From contig CAJTRZ010000004.1 in the NCBI GenBank assembly GCA_910578975.1, positions 124,001 through 188,000 on the forward strand: a stretch of 64,000 nucleotides of DNA, given 5' to 3'. A program made the translations under genes and the position numbers. Shown in pieces: positions 25,523-33,875 of this stretch (positions are counted from its first letter, which is position 1; every line of letters starts with the position of its first letter). The notes below the pieces were generated by a model. The model was not told the origin of the DNA, made no database searches, and worked only from the letters and a program-made list of their open reading frames with translations. This DNA comes from an uncultured Eubacterium sp. (GTDB taxonomy: Bacteria > Bacillota > Clostridia > Lachnospirales > Lachnospiraceae).

Positions 25523-25585
25523 ATGAACCAGAATTTGCATTCAAGATATTACATGTACATGTATTATAGGCGTATTAGTTTATAA
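25523..25585 (+). CDS. Possible 20-residue peptide
   Basis: ATG behind AAGGGGAGA encodes MNQNLHSRYYMYMYYRRIS plus one residue, unusually rich in tyrosine and methionine. The terminator about 100 bases later gives it the outline of a self-contained short transcript. It may equally be a gene remnant. Confidence 0.25.
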   Translation: MNQNLHSRYYMYMYYRRISL

Positions 25586-25684
25586 CCACAGCACATCAGA
25601 TGCACAGTTATAAACCAATAGGTCTTATATGTCTGTGCATAGATAGAATGTAAATTACTATTTTTATATATTACATCATATATT

Positions 25685-25722
25685 ATCGCATCAGGCATAT
25701 AGACGCTTGGTGCGATTTTTTT
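25685..25722 (+). terminator. Intrinsic terminator
   Basis: ATCGCATCAGGC pairs (with G-U pairs) with GCTTGGTGCGAT and is followed by a run of seven T. It ends 19 bases before the next GNAT gene, separating it from anything upstream. Confidence 0.85.
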
Positions 25723-25741
25723 CTGACATAGGAGGTAAGTT

Positions 25742-26236
25742 ATGAGAGAGAAAATATTTGATGTAAATATTCGAAAATTTGAAAAAAAAGATGCAGAACC
25801 AATTAGCAGACTTATAGTTAGAAACTTTTTAGAAGTAAACAGTAAAGACTATGGAATTGAGGCAATGAAAGAATTAGCACAGAGTCATGATGCTGACTGG
25901 GTGAGACGGATAGCAGGATATGCCCATATGTATGTGTTTGAAAGGGAAAACCAGGTCATAGGTGTCGGTTCAATTTCCAGTTTTTGGGGGAGTGAAACAG
26001 AAAGTATATTGTTGACAGTTTTTGTTCTTCCAGAATTTCATGGAAAAGGCATAGGCAGACTGATTATTAACACGCTGGAAGCAGATGAGTTGTTTACTAG
26101 AGCCAATAGAATTGAAATTCCTGCATCTATTACAGCGGTGGAGTTTTATAGAAAACTCGGATATGATTTCAAAAATGGTGTGAAGGAGTTAGATGATGAG
26201 GGGCATTATAGATTAGAAAAGTTTCGAAAAGCCTAA
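25742..26236 (+). CDS. GNAT-family N-acetyltransferase
   Basis: 164 residues; the acetyl-CoA site reads VFVLPEFHGKGIGRLIINTLE near 97-117, and the fold ends with ITAVEFYRKLGYDF. It starts at ATG behind AGGAGG. The fold and length suggest a small-molecule or peptide acetyltransferase; substrate unknown. It has its own upstream terminator and so probably its own promoter. Confidence 0.85.
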   Translation: MREKIFDVNIRKFEKKDAEPISRLIVRNFLEVNSKDYGIEAMKELAQSHDADWVRRIAGYAHMYVFERENQVIGVGSISSFWGSETESILLTVFVLPEFHGKGIGRLIINTLEADELFTRANRIEIPASITAVEFYRKLGYDFKNGVKELDDEGHYRLEKFRKA

Positions 26237-26260
26237 GAAAGATTAAAATAAAATATTAAA

Positions 26261-26288
26261 TTGACACAATGTGGAAAAGAAGTATAAT
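26261..26288 (+). promoter_or_regulatory. Promoter for the leader and SGNH-like gene
   Basis: TTGACA at 26261-26266, a 16-base spacer, and TATAAT at 26283-26288: a consensus sigma-A promoter, 125 bases before the start codon, leaving room for a regulated leader. Confidence 0.8.
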
Positions 26289-26329
26289 AAATATGTACTT
26301 TTATTATGTATGTGGGGGGGATATTAGAG

Positions 26330-26398
26330 ATGACATACAACAAAATTATATATGAAGAAAGGAGAGTTTTATCAAACCCCTTTCTAATATTTTTTTGA
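26330..26398 (+). CDS. Possible 22-residue leader peptide
   Basis: ATG 26330 begins MTYNKIIYEERRVLSNPFL and ends at TGA 26396-26398, inside the terminator-like structure. A G-run at 26314-26320 could serve as ribosome binding site. Tyrosine and isoleucine are prominent early, but no long run of one amino acid points to a specific attenuation signal. Confidence 0.35.
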   Translation: MTYNKIIYEERRVLSNPFLIFF

Positions 26399-26402
26399 TA
26401 AA
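26356..26402 (+). promoter_or_regulatory. Candidate attenuator with two exclusive hairpins
   Basis: AGAAAGG (26356-26362) pairs with CCTTTCT (26379-26385) and seven T follow at 26390-26396, a terminator form. TTTATCAAA (26368-26376), inside that loop, pairs perfectly with TTTGATAAA (26394-26402), which uses the T-tract; this form would prevent termination. The small ORF overlaps both. Confidence 0.45.
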
Positions 26403-26413
26403 CGAAGAACAAT

Positions 26414-27616
26414 ATGATAAGAAAACTATGGAAAAAGAATTGCGGCAGGAAAATTATGGCAGGTATCTTGACCTGTGCATTAATGATTTCTTGTGTGGGA
26501 GTCAAAACAACAAGGGCTGCTAATAATTGGATGCCAAACATTACAGCGTCTAGTGCTGTGAATAATAAGAAAGAAATATTATGTATTGGTAATAGCATGA
26601 CATTTTATAACGATACCCCATTTTTGTTAAGAAAAATGACAGGTAGTAATGTTGTAGTAAATTACCTAACTTGGAGTGGTCAGTCTTTATATAAGCATGG
26701 CGAGTGGATTAATAAAGTTTTAAAATCTGGTGGCATTTATAGCAACTTTAAAAACAGTTTGACAACACAGGATAAAGCAGCATTAGTTAAAGATGGTAAG
26801 GCTTCCACTTTTAATGAGGAAAGAGCAAAAAAGAGGTTTAATTGGTATGCCAGTGCGTTGTTCAAGGATTATACAAACGAAACAAATACAAAAAAATTAA
26901 CTCCAATTTCATATGATTATGTAGTATTGCAAGATTTAACAGACAATTTAAAGGATACTACAAACTTTAATTCATATATTAATAATTCAAGTGCAGCATT
27001 GTCCAGAGATTATTTTAAAGCAACCTGGAAGGGTGGTTTATGTAGAGATATTTATGAGTTAAGAAGTAATGGAGCAACTCATGGTGCCACAAAATATATA
27101 ATAAATGCGACATATACTTCAGTGAAAGATCAAAAACTTTCAGCAGCAGAAACATTGCAGACGAAAATTGACAATCAGGCTGATAAAGTGAAAGGTGCTT
27201 TGGCTACTGGTTTTAGTGTTCCAGGAGGTAGTACATATACTTTAGGAAGTGGTGATGTAAAAGTAGCATATACAGGTGATGTTGTACTTAGTTATTTACA
27301 TAATACAAAAGGTAATGGTATTACATGTACGGCTAGTAATATTTCAACTATGATTCATAGTGATTATAAGCATCCAAAGTATGCAGCTTCTATTATGCAG
27401 GCAGCAACACTTTACAGAGTGATTTTTGGCAGTTTGCCTTCTTATTTGACGTTGACTAGTGTTACACCGGCATTTAATCTATCTGACTGTCTTGCTGCTG
27501 ATGAAACTAAGCATTTACCTACAAGCAGTGATTATACATTCGTGAAAAATAATAATGCAACATTATATCAATATGTACAGAGTTATGGTACAACAACAAA
27601 GGCAGCTTGGAAATAG
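26414..27616 (+). CDS. Secreted SGNH/GDSL-hydrolase-like protein
   Basis: Exported protein of 400 residues. A basic start and a hydrophobic stretch to about residue 36 (ending TRAA) form the signal peptide. Block I of the SGNH fold is recognisable as ILCIGNSMTFYND near 54-66, with the candidate nucleophile serine in GNSMT; YVVLQDL near 170 matches the region of block III, and a late HPKYAASIMQAATLY near 318 holds the likely catalytic histidine. Long asparagine- and threonine-rich parts are typical of surface proteins. The substrate could be an ester on polysaccharide. ATG 26456 is an alternative start. A possible attenuator lies directly upstream. Confidence 0.65.
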   Translation: MIRKLWKKNCGRKIMAGILTCALMISCVGVKTTRAANNWMPNITASSAVNNKKEILCIGNSMTFYNDTPFLLRKMTGSNVVVNYLTWSGQSLYKHGEWINKVLKSGGIYSNFKNSLTTQDKAALVKDGKASTFNEERAKKRFNWYASALFKDYTNETNTKKLTPISYDYVVLQDLTDNLKDTTNFNSYINNSSAALSRDYFKATWKGGLCRDIYELRSNGATHGATKYIINATYTSVKDQKLSAAETLQTKIDNQADKVKGALATGFSVPGGSTYTLGSGDVKVAYTGDVVLSYLHNTKGNGITCTASNISTMIHSDYKHPKYAASIMQAATLYRVIFGSLPSYLTLTSVTPAFNLSDCLAADETKHLPTSSDYTFVKNNNATLYQYVQSYGTTTKAAWK

Positions 27617-27737
27617 TTTGTCGGATAAAAATAATATAATGAATAAATTTTAATAGGCAATGTATTTATTGTACTTTGCTATAATCAAAAATAAATAACT
27701 GCAGATACTTTATCACCGGGTAAAGTAAATCATTAAG

Positions 27738-27803
27738 GCATTCAAAAGTCAACCGTAGGTACGGCACAGATGTGCTATAAGGTTGGCTTTTGGATGCTTT
27801 TTG
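27738..27803 (+). terminator. Long-stem terminator after the SGNH-like gene
   Basis: GCATTCAAAAGTCAACC pairs with GGTTGGCTTTTGGATGC (G-U pairs allowed) around an inner GCACA/TGTGC hairpin and is followed by TTTTTG. It ends just before the ribosome site of the next gene. Confidence 0.85.
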
Positions 27804-27820
27804 TTTGGAGGAGAGAAAAA

Positions 27821-28255
27821 ATGGATATTAAATTTTACAATTCATTGCCAAAGGAGGCAAAAAAGATTCGTGAGTTAGTTTTTATTGAGGAACAAGGGTT
27901 TCAAGGTGAATTTGATGAAATAGATTCTTATGCGAAACATCTTGTTTTGTTTGATGATGCTAATCCGGTTGCAACTTGTCGCTTCTTTCAGGAAGAGAAA
28001 AGTGGAGAGTATGTGATTGGACGGATTGCTGTGATGAGACAGTATAGAGGACAAAATATTGGCGCAAGGATTTTGAAAATTGTAGAAGAGAAAATATCTG
28101 AGTTAGAAGGAACGTATATTATTCTTCATGCACAATTAAGGGTAAAAAAATTTTATGAAAAACAGGGATATACATCATACGGCGAAATTGATTTTGATGA
28201 GGATTGTCCACATATCTGGATGCGTAAGAAAGTAGGTGGTGTTAAGAATGAGTAA
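27821..28255 (+). CDS. GNAT-family N-acetyltransferase, YjcF/ElaA-like
   Basis: 144 residues with the pattern of the YjcF-type branch: IRELVFIEEQGF near 15, HLVLFDD near 42, IGRIAVMRQYRGQNIGARIL as acetyl-CoA site, then LHAQLRVKKFYEKQGY. The start at ATG 27821 follows GGAGGAGA; the frame extends upstream into the terminator without a ribosome site. The next gene overlaps its end, so the two are translated together. Confidence 0.85.
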   Translation: MDIKFYNSLPKEAKKIRELVFIEEQGFQGEFDEIDSYAKHLVLFDDANPVATCRFFQEEKSGEYVIGRIAVMRQYRGQNIGARILKIVEEKISELEGTYIILHAQLRVKKFYEKQGYTSYGEIDFDEDCPHIWMRKKVGGVKNE

Positions 28256-28679
28256 TATTTATTATATCGCGCCACTGGTTTTAGTTATAGTTTCGAATAT
28301 TTTATATCATTTGCTTAGCAAAAATACTCCAACGCAAGGAAACACCTTTGCTGCTTTAATGGCAACGTATGGGGTTGCATTTTTAGGAAGTGCCATATTA
28401 TTTTTCTTGACAAGAAAGGAGTCTTTTGTTGCAATGTTTTCTCAAGTGAAATTAGGGAATTTTATTATGGGGCTTGTTATTATTGGAGTGGAAGGTGGAT
28501 ATTTGTTAATGTATCAGAAAGGCTGGGAAATTAGTAAAGGTTCATTGAGTGCGAATATTTGCATTGCAATTATTTTATTTATCATAGGTATTCTATTTTT
28601 TCGGGAAACGGTATCATTAAAGAGAATTATTGGATTGATAATCTGTATAATTGGAATTATTGTTATTAATACCAAATAG
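28248..28679 (+). CDS. Single-EamA-domain membrane protein (DMT superfamily)
   Basis: 143 residues, almost all hydrophobic, in about four to five helices, ending in FRETVSLKRIIGLIICIIGI, the usual end of an EamA domain. With only one such domain it resembles half-size drug/metabolite transporters that work as dimers. The ATG overlaps the stop of the preceding GNAT gene by eight bases, suggesting coupled translation and perhaps a shared role with a small metabolite. Substrate unknown. Confidence 0.75.
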   Translation: MSNIYYIAPLVLVIVSNILYHLLSKNTPTQGNTFAALMATYGVAFLGSAILFFLTRKESFVAMFSQVKLGNFIMGLVIIGVEGGYLLMYQKGWEISKGSLSANICIAIILFIIGILFFRETVSLKRIIGLIICIIGIIVINTK

Positions 28680-28790
28680 GTTAAATTTGTAATGAACACT
28701 ACATAGAAGTTAGATATATGCATCAAAATGTGGTAAAATGGCAAGGTAGAATTATTAGCAATAACGTGAATATATTTTGAGGAGGTACAA

Positions 28791-29696
28791 ATGGAAAAAT
28801 TAATATTGATAGTTTTTTTTATCACTATTATATTAGGTATAAAAGAGATTATTACTATGATAATAGGGTTAATTAGAAAAACAAATTTTTCAGTACAGTA
28901 TGGCATAAATAAATTGCCTAGAGAAGTAAAAGTTAGGAAGAAAAAATCAATGCAAAATTATTATGTGTTGAATTATCCTTATTGGTCAGTAAGCAAAAAG
29001 GATGGCACAGCAGATTTAAGAGTAAAGACAAATACTATTATATGGCAGAAGAGCAATCTATATATAGATGATTATATGGTGACGTCGAAAAAACCATATA
29101 AGATAATACAGTTAGTTAAGGAGTTGCGTTTGCAAGGAGCAGCTATAGATTTGTGTAAAGAAGAACAGCAAAAGCGTTTAGAGTTAATTGAGAAAAAAGC
29201 AATATTTACACATAATTCAAATATTCAGAACATTATTGATTACTATTCTGAAAAACCAACAAATTTTGAATTACTATGTGCAGATTTGTTTGAACGAATA
29301 GGATACAATTCGAAGGTGACTCCATCAACAAATGATGGAGGATATGATATTTTATTAAGTAAAGGAGAAGAAAAAATTATTGTTGAATGTAAATGTTATT
29401 CAATGAAACATAGAGTAGGTCGTCCTGCAATTCAAAAACTTGTTGGTGCAAATAATATTGTATTAGCAGATAGAATGATTTTTATAACAACTAGTGAATT
29501 TTCAGCTAGTGCGGTTTTGTACGCAGAAGAACTCGGTATAGAATTAATAAATGGTTATAAATTATTAGAAATGCTAGAGGAACAGGGATTTTTGGAAAAT
29601 AAAGAGGAAGAAGTAAGCGTGTCTGAGTGTCAATTAAAAATATGTGATATAGCTTCATATATTCCAAAGGATATCTATGAAGAATATTTTTTATAA
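28791..29696 (+). CDS. Membrane-anchored Mrr-like restriction endonuclease
   Basis: 301 residues. An N-terminal helix at about 3-30 should place it at the membrane. The C-terminal domain, about 155-275, has the Mrr/PD-(D/E)xK pattern: FELLCADLFERIGY, then NDGGYDILLS (metal-binding aspartate), IIVECKCY (E-x-K) and QKLVGANN, followed by ITTSEFSASA. Such proteins cut foreign or methylated DNA. AGGAGG precedes the ATG. It lies upstream of a helicase and an ABC ATPase, which may be functionally linked. An alternative is a general DNA-processing role. Confidence 0.82.
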   Translation: MEKLILIVFFITIILGIKEIITMIIGLIRKTNFSVQYGINKLPREVKVRKKKSMQNYYVLNYPYWSVSKKDGTADLRVKTNTIIWQKSNLYIDDYMVTSKKPYKIIQLVKELRLQGAAIDLCKEEQQKRLELIEKKAIFTHNSNIQNIIDYYSEKPTNFELLCADLFERIGYNSKVTPSTNDGGYDILLSKGEEKIIVECKCYSMKHRVGRPAIQKLVGANNIVLADRMIFITTSEFSASAVLYAEELGIELINGYKLLEMLEEQGFLENKEEEVSVSECQLKICDIASYIPKDIYEEYFL

Positions 29697-29760
29697 AATA
29701 ATAGAAGGAAATTTAAAGAAAAGTAGTGGTTAATATACTAATGAAATAAATAAAAAAGTA

Positions 29761-29909
29761 GTGTCTAACAATGAAAAACAAATCGAGCAGGCATTTTTCC
29801 AAATATATAATGTTAGCGAACAGGGCATGAAAAAGAAAAAAATAAAAATATCCTGAAAGAAATCAAAAGAGGAGAGAGTAGTAAAGCTGTAAAAAAATCT
29901 TATGAGTAG
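29761..29909 (+). pseudogene. Possible frameshifted small gene
   Basis: From GTG 29761 a frame reads VSNNEKQIEQAFFQIYNVSE and runs into an A-rich tract, then stops at 29854. A shift at that tract opens ILKEIKRGESSKAVKKSYE, ending at 29909. Joined, they would make a protein of about 50 charged residues. No family is recognised; the A-tract makes an inactivating slip, a sequencing error or recoding all possible. Confidence 0.25.
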
Positions 29910-29940
29910 TTTCAGTTTGACAAATAAAAAAGAGATAAAC

Positions 29941-32073
29941 ATGACTTTAGAACAATTCATACATAAATTTAACATACAATTAAATTTCCAACAACTTGAA
30001 GCAGTGAAATCTATTGATAATCCGACACTTCTTCTTGCAGTTCCGGGCAGTGGTAAAACTACCGTACTTGTCACCAGACTTGGTTATATGATTTATTGTT
30101 GTGGAATACAGCCGGAGAAGATTCTCACGGTCACATACACAGTAGCTGCCACAAAGGATATGAGGAAGAGATTTTTGGATACTTTTGGAAGTAAAATGGC
30201 AGATAGACTCGAGTTTCGAACAATTAATGGAATCTGTGCGAGGATTATCAGTTATTATGGAAAGTGTGTAGGCAGGAAAGCATTTGATTTGATAAAGGAT
30301 GAAAGTTATAAAACAAAACTGCTTTCAGCAATTTATGTAAAATTGTTGGAGAAATATCCTACAGAAAATGATTTGAAAAATATCAGTACGCAGATTACAT
30401 ACGTAAAAAATATGATGCTTACAGAAAAACAAATAGAACAGTTAGGGGAGAAGGACAATATTCCTCTGCTGGAGATATATAAAGCATATTGTAACGAAAT
30501 GCGCAGGCAGTCATTGATGGATTATGATGATCAGATGGTGTATGCATTAACACTGCTTAGAAGTGTACCAGCAGTTTTAGAACATTTTCAAGAAGTATAT
30601 CAATATATTTGTGTGGACGAGGCACAGGACACATCTAAAATCCAGCACAAAATTATTGCGATGCTTGCAGGAAAATACGAAAAAATATTTATGGTTGGAG
30701 ATGAAGACCAAAGTATCTATGGATTTCGTGCAGCGTATCCTGAGGCATTATTATCCTTTGAGGAAAATTATTCACAAGGAAAAGTTCTGCTAATGGAAGA
30801 GAACTTCCGGTCTAATGCTAAAATCGTTGAAGCAGCAGATCGATTTATACAGAAGAATGAATTACGTTACGAAAAACATATGACGGCATTTAAAAGTACA
30901 GGGAGTGACATTCAAAATATTCTAATAAAAAGTCGTAGGGCACAATATGCATATTTAATCAAGGTTGCTGAAGATTGCAGGATGGAGACAGCAGTACTAT
31001 ATCGGGACAATGAGAGTATTCTTCCAGTGGTAGATTTATTGGAACGAAAAGGAATTCCCTATAGAATCAAAAATTCAGATATGACATTTTTTTCTCACAG
31101 AGTGGTACTCGATATAGAAAATATTATTCAATTTGCAGCAGACCAGACCAATACGGAATTATTCATGCAGATTTACTATAAAATAGGAACTTATATGAGT
31201 AAGTTGGCTGCGATGGAGGCATGTAGAATCAGTGAAGAAAAAAATATATCGGTGTTAGATGCCGCGTTGAATTTTGGAAAGATACCGGCTGGAACACAAA
31301 AAAGTATAAGGTCGATGCAAATTCAGATGAAAAATATGCTGGAGGAAAGAGCAGATAAAGCAATTTATAGAATTGTACATTATATGGGGTACAATGAATA
31401 TTTGGAGAGATCTCATATTAAGTCGGAAAAGGTTCAGATATTAGAAGCAATCGCAGTGAATGAGATATCGGCACTTAGATTGGTTGAGCGGTTGCAAGAA
31501 CTTTCGTTATTAATAAAAGAGAAAACTTTTAGTTCGGAATGTAACTTTATTTTATCAACAATACATTCCAGTAAGGGACTGGAGTATGATAGAGTATTTA
31601 TTATGGATGTCAGAGATGGAATATTTCCGGAAAAAGTAATAGTAAATCGCAGAAAAGCGACCAAAGATGAATTGAAGATATATGAAGAAGAGCGAAGATT
31701 ATATTATGTTGGAGTGACCAGAGCAAAAGAAATATTATGTATTTTTAAGTTTAAGGAAGAAGCAACGTTTAGCAACGAGTTTTTAGGGTTAGATATTGAT
31801 GTTAATAATGTGAAATCACAAAGAAATAAAGATAGAAAAGGGATATTATCACAATCAAGTGCATTACAGAATAAACAAAGAGAAAATAAAATAACACAGG
31901 AACAATACTTTGACAAAATGAAAGAACTACAAGAAACAGGATTTGTTACACATAAAAAATTGGGGCAGGGAAAAGTTCTATCTATAAACGGGGATGCTAT
32001 AGAGATTGCGTTTGAAAACAAAACAACAAAATGCATGCTTCGGTTTATGATGGAGCATGAGTTACTAATATGA
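29941..32073 (+). CDS. UvrD/Rep-like superfamily 1 DNA helicase
   Basis: ATP-driven 3'-5' helicase of about 710 residues. Motifs in order: Q-motif QQLEA, Walker A AVPGSGKT at 33-40, VDEAQDTSKIQ (motif II) near 225, GDEDQSIYGFRAA (motif III) near 250, STIHSSKGLEYDRV near 540 and YYVGVTRAKEIL (motif VI) near 590. The C-terminal stretch with THKKLGQGKVLSI resembles the small Tudor-like domain of PcrA/UvrD. The frame begins at 29902, but ATG 29941 gives the usual N terminus. The ABC ATPase gene follows within 12 bases. A repair or defence role is likely. Confidence 0.9.
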   Translation: MTLEQFIHKFNIQLNFQQLEAVKSIDNPTLLLAVPGSGKTTVLVTRLGYMIYCCGIQPEKILTVTYTVAATKDMRKRFLDTFGSKMADRLEFRTINGICARIISYYGKCVGRKAFDLIKDESYKTKLLSAIYVKLLEKYPTENDLKNISTQITYVKNMMLTEKQIEQLGEKDNIPLLEIYKAYCNEMRRQSLMDYDDQMVYALTLLRSVPAVLEHFQEVYQYICVDEAQDTSKIQHKIIAMLAGKYEKIFMVGDEDQSIYGFRAAYPEALLSFEENYSQGKVLLMEENFRSNAKIVEAADRFIQKNELRYEKHMTAFKSTGSDIQNILIKSRRAQYAYLIKVAEDCRMETAVLYRDNESILPVVDLLERKGIPYRIKNSDMTFFSHRVVLDIENIIQFAADQTNTELFMQIYYKIGTYMSKLAAMEACRISEEKNISVLDAALNFGKIPAGTQKSIRSMQIQMKNMLEERADKAIYRIVHYMGYNEYLERSHIKSEKVQILEAIAVNEISALRLVERLQELSLLIKEKTFSSECNFILSTIHSSKGLEYDRVFIMDVRDGIFPEKVIVNRRKATKDELKIYEEERRLYYVGVTRAKEILCIFKFKEEATFSNEFLGLDIDVNNVKSQRNKDRKGILSQSSALQNKQRENKITQEQYFDKMKELQETGFVTHKKLGQGKVLSINGDAIEIAFENKTTKCMLRFMMEHELLI

Positions 32074-32084
32074 TAGGAGGATAT

Positions 32085-33803
32085 ATGAAACAATCAAAAA
32101 AGCAGTTAACTAAAATATTAGGAGAAATTGATAATAAAAGTTATCCCGCATACAAGCAGTTGAAAGGCAGTTATGATATGACAGATTTCGTTCTTATCAT
32201 AGAGCATGTACAGGGAGACCCTTTTGCATCTCCGTCTATGGTAAGTGTGGAAGTACCATCAGTGAAAGCAAATTTTCCAAAAAACTTATATGATAACGAG
32301 GAAAAGAAAGTGGCACTGGAGGACCTATTACTCAGGCAGTTTTCAGGGGAACTTCGAAAATATTCTTTTCAGGCAAAGGGTTCCGGAAAGTCAGGATTTA
32401 TGGGAGCAGTCATGCCCGGACCAGAGATATTAAAACGTACTGGTTGCGAAATCAGTGGGGATGGAACAGTACGTGTGCGCTTCGAAGCAGGATTTCCTGC
32501 GAATGGAAGAAGAATTAACAGCAGAGAATTAGAAAAAATGCTTGTGCAGTTATTACCAAAGGTGGTTTTGCATTCTTTGTATTATGATAAGACGAAGGAA
32601 AGACAATGCATGCAGTCTGCACAACTGGCAGAGGACCAGAAGTTTATACGTGAAGAATTAAAGAAGAGGAATCTTGTGGCATTTGTGGCAAATGGAGCAA
32701 TACTTCCAAGGGAATCCGGAGTCAGCAGCAGACCGATGAAGAATGCTGTGACATTTCAGTCTCCGAAATCTCTAGAGATAACATTGCAGCTTCCAAATAG
32801 GGGAGAAATGAAAGGAATGGGAATACCACAGGGAATTACTATGATTGTTGGAGGTGGATTTCATGGAAAGTCTACATTGCTTAAGGCATTGGAAGTCGGA
32901 GTATATAACCATGTTGCCGGAGATGGACGGGAGTATGTGATTACGGATGATTCGGCTGTAAAACTCCGTGCAGAAGATGGACGAAGTATTCAGAAGGTCG
33001 ATATTTCTATGTTTATTAACAATCTGCCTAATGGAAAGGATACATCTTGTTTTTCTACAGAAGATGCCAGTGGAAGTACTTCACAGGCCGCAAATGTTGT
33101 GGAGGCAATGGAGGCGGGAAGTCATTTATTTTTGGTGGATGAGGATACCAGTGCCACCAACTTTATGATTCGTGATGAGCTAATGCAAAAAGTAGTTCAT
33201 AGCAATATGGAACCGATTACACCTTTTTCACTTCGTGTGAGACAACTTTATAAAAAGGTTCAAATTTCAACAATTCTCGTGGCAGGAAGTTCAGGAAGTT
33301 ATTTTTATGAGGCAGATCATATTATTCAGATGAAGGAATATCAGCCGGAGGATATTACAGAGATGGCAAAATCTGTAGCGCAGGAGTTTGCCTCATTGGA
33401 ACATGAGAACAAGGCAATGGAGAATGAAAAAGTTCCAGAACCTTTTATTCCTGATTTTTCAAAGCCACGTATATGGCTGAAGAAAGCAGATATGAGAGAT
33501 CGTGTGAAAATGAAAGTTATGGGAAGGGATAGTATATCTATTAATAAAGAAACAATAGATTTGCGCTATGTAGAACAGTTGGTTGACACAGGACAGTTAG
33601 CCGGATTGGCAAACATTGTTTGGTTTATACGTGTACACTTTTTAGCAGAGGATATGTCTATGACAGAAATGGTAAATCGGATAGAAGAACTTTTGAATAC
33701 TTCTGTATTTGAAAAAATATGTGCAGGAAAAGTTCCGGGGAATTTAACAGTTCCTAGAAAACAAGAGATTTTTGAATGTTTGAATCGGTGGAGAGGGGAA
33801 TGA
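32085..33803 (+). CDS. ABC-class P-loop ATPase (COG3044 type)
   Basis: 572-residue soluble protein of the predicted ABC-class ATPase family. Early conserved parts are SYPAYKQLKGSYD and GDPFASPS; the nucleotide site is GGGFHGKSTLLKALE near 255-270; the Walker B region reads LFLVDEDTSATNFMIRD near 348-365; a GSSGSYFYEAD stretch follows. No membrane segments are present. The function is unknown; relatives are found beside nucleic acid genes. ATG 32085 follows TAGGAGG and lies 11 bases past the helicase stop, so they form an operon. Confidence 0.85.
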   Translation: MKQSKKQLTKILGEIDNKSYPAYKQLKGSYDMTDFVLIIEHVQGDPFASPSMVSVEVPSVKANFPKNLYDNEEKKVALEDLLLRQFSGELRKYSFQAKGSGKSGFMGAVMPGPEILKRTGCEISGDGTVRVRFEAGFPANGRRINSRELEKMLVQLLPKVVLHSLYYDKTKERQCMQSAQLAEDQKFIREELKKRNLVAFVANGAILPRESGVSSRPMKNAVTFQSPKSLEITLQLPNRGEMKGMGIPQGITMIVGGGFHGKSTLLKALEVGVYNHVAGDGREYVITDDSAVKLRAEDGRSIQKVDISMFINNLPNGKDTSCFSTEDASGSTSQAANVVEAMEAGSHLFLVDEDTSATNFMIRDELMQKVVHSNMEPITPFSLRVRQLYKKVQISTILVAGSSGSYFYEADHIIQMKEYQPEDITEMAKSVAQEFASLEHENKAMENEKVPEPFIPDFSKPRIWLKKADMRDRVKMKVMGRDSISINKETIDLRYVEQLVDTGQLAGLANIVWFIRVHFLAEDMSMTEMVNRIEELLNTSVFEKICAGKVPGNLTVPRKQEIFECLNRWRGE

Positions 33804-33875
33804 GTAGTGGATTATGTACATATGTATCAGTTGGATAAAGAATTATTCGAAATATAAAGTTAGGAGATAGAGAAA

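Larger units (their letters stand above)
25383..25741. other. Intergenic stretch with a small ORF and a terminator
   Basis: No full gene. It holds a 20-codon frame with a good ribosome site (25523-25585), a repeat of GCACA/TGTGC-type words near 25595-25640 that could fold, and an intrinsic terminator at 25685-25722. Together they would fit a short RNA or peptide transcript. Confidence 0.4.

Noticed and set aside
29941..33803. Gabija-type defence system
   Set aside because: Gabija joins an OLD-type ATPase-nuclease with a UvrD-like helicase; the ATPase here is of a different class and has no Toprim domain.
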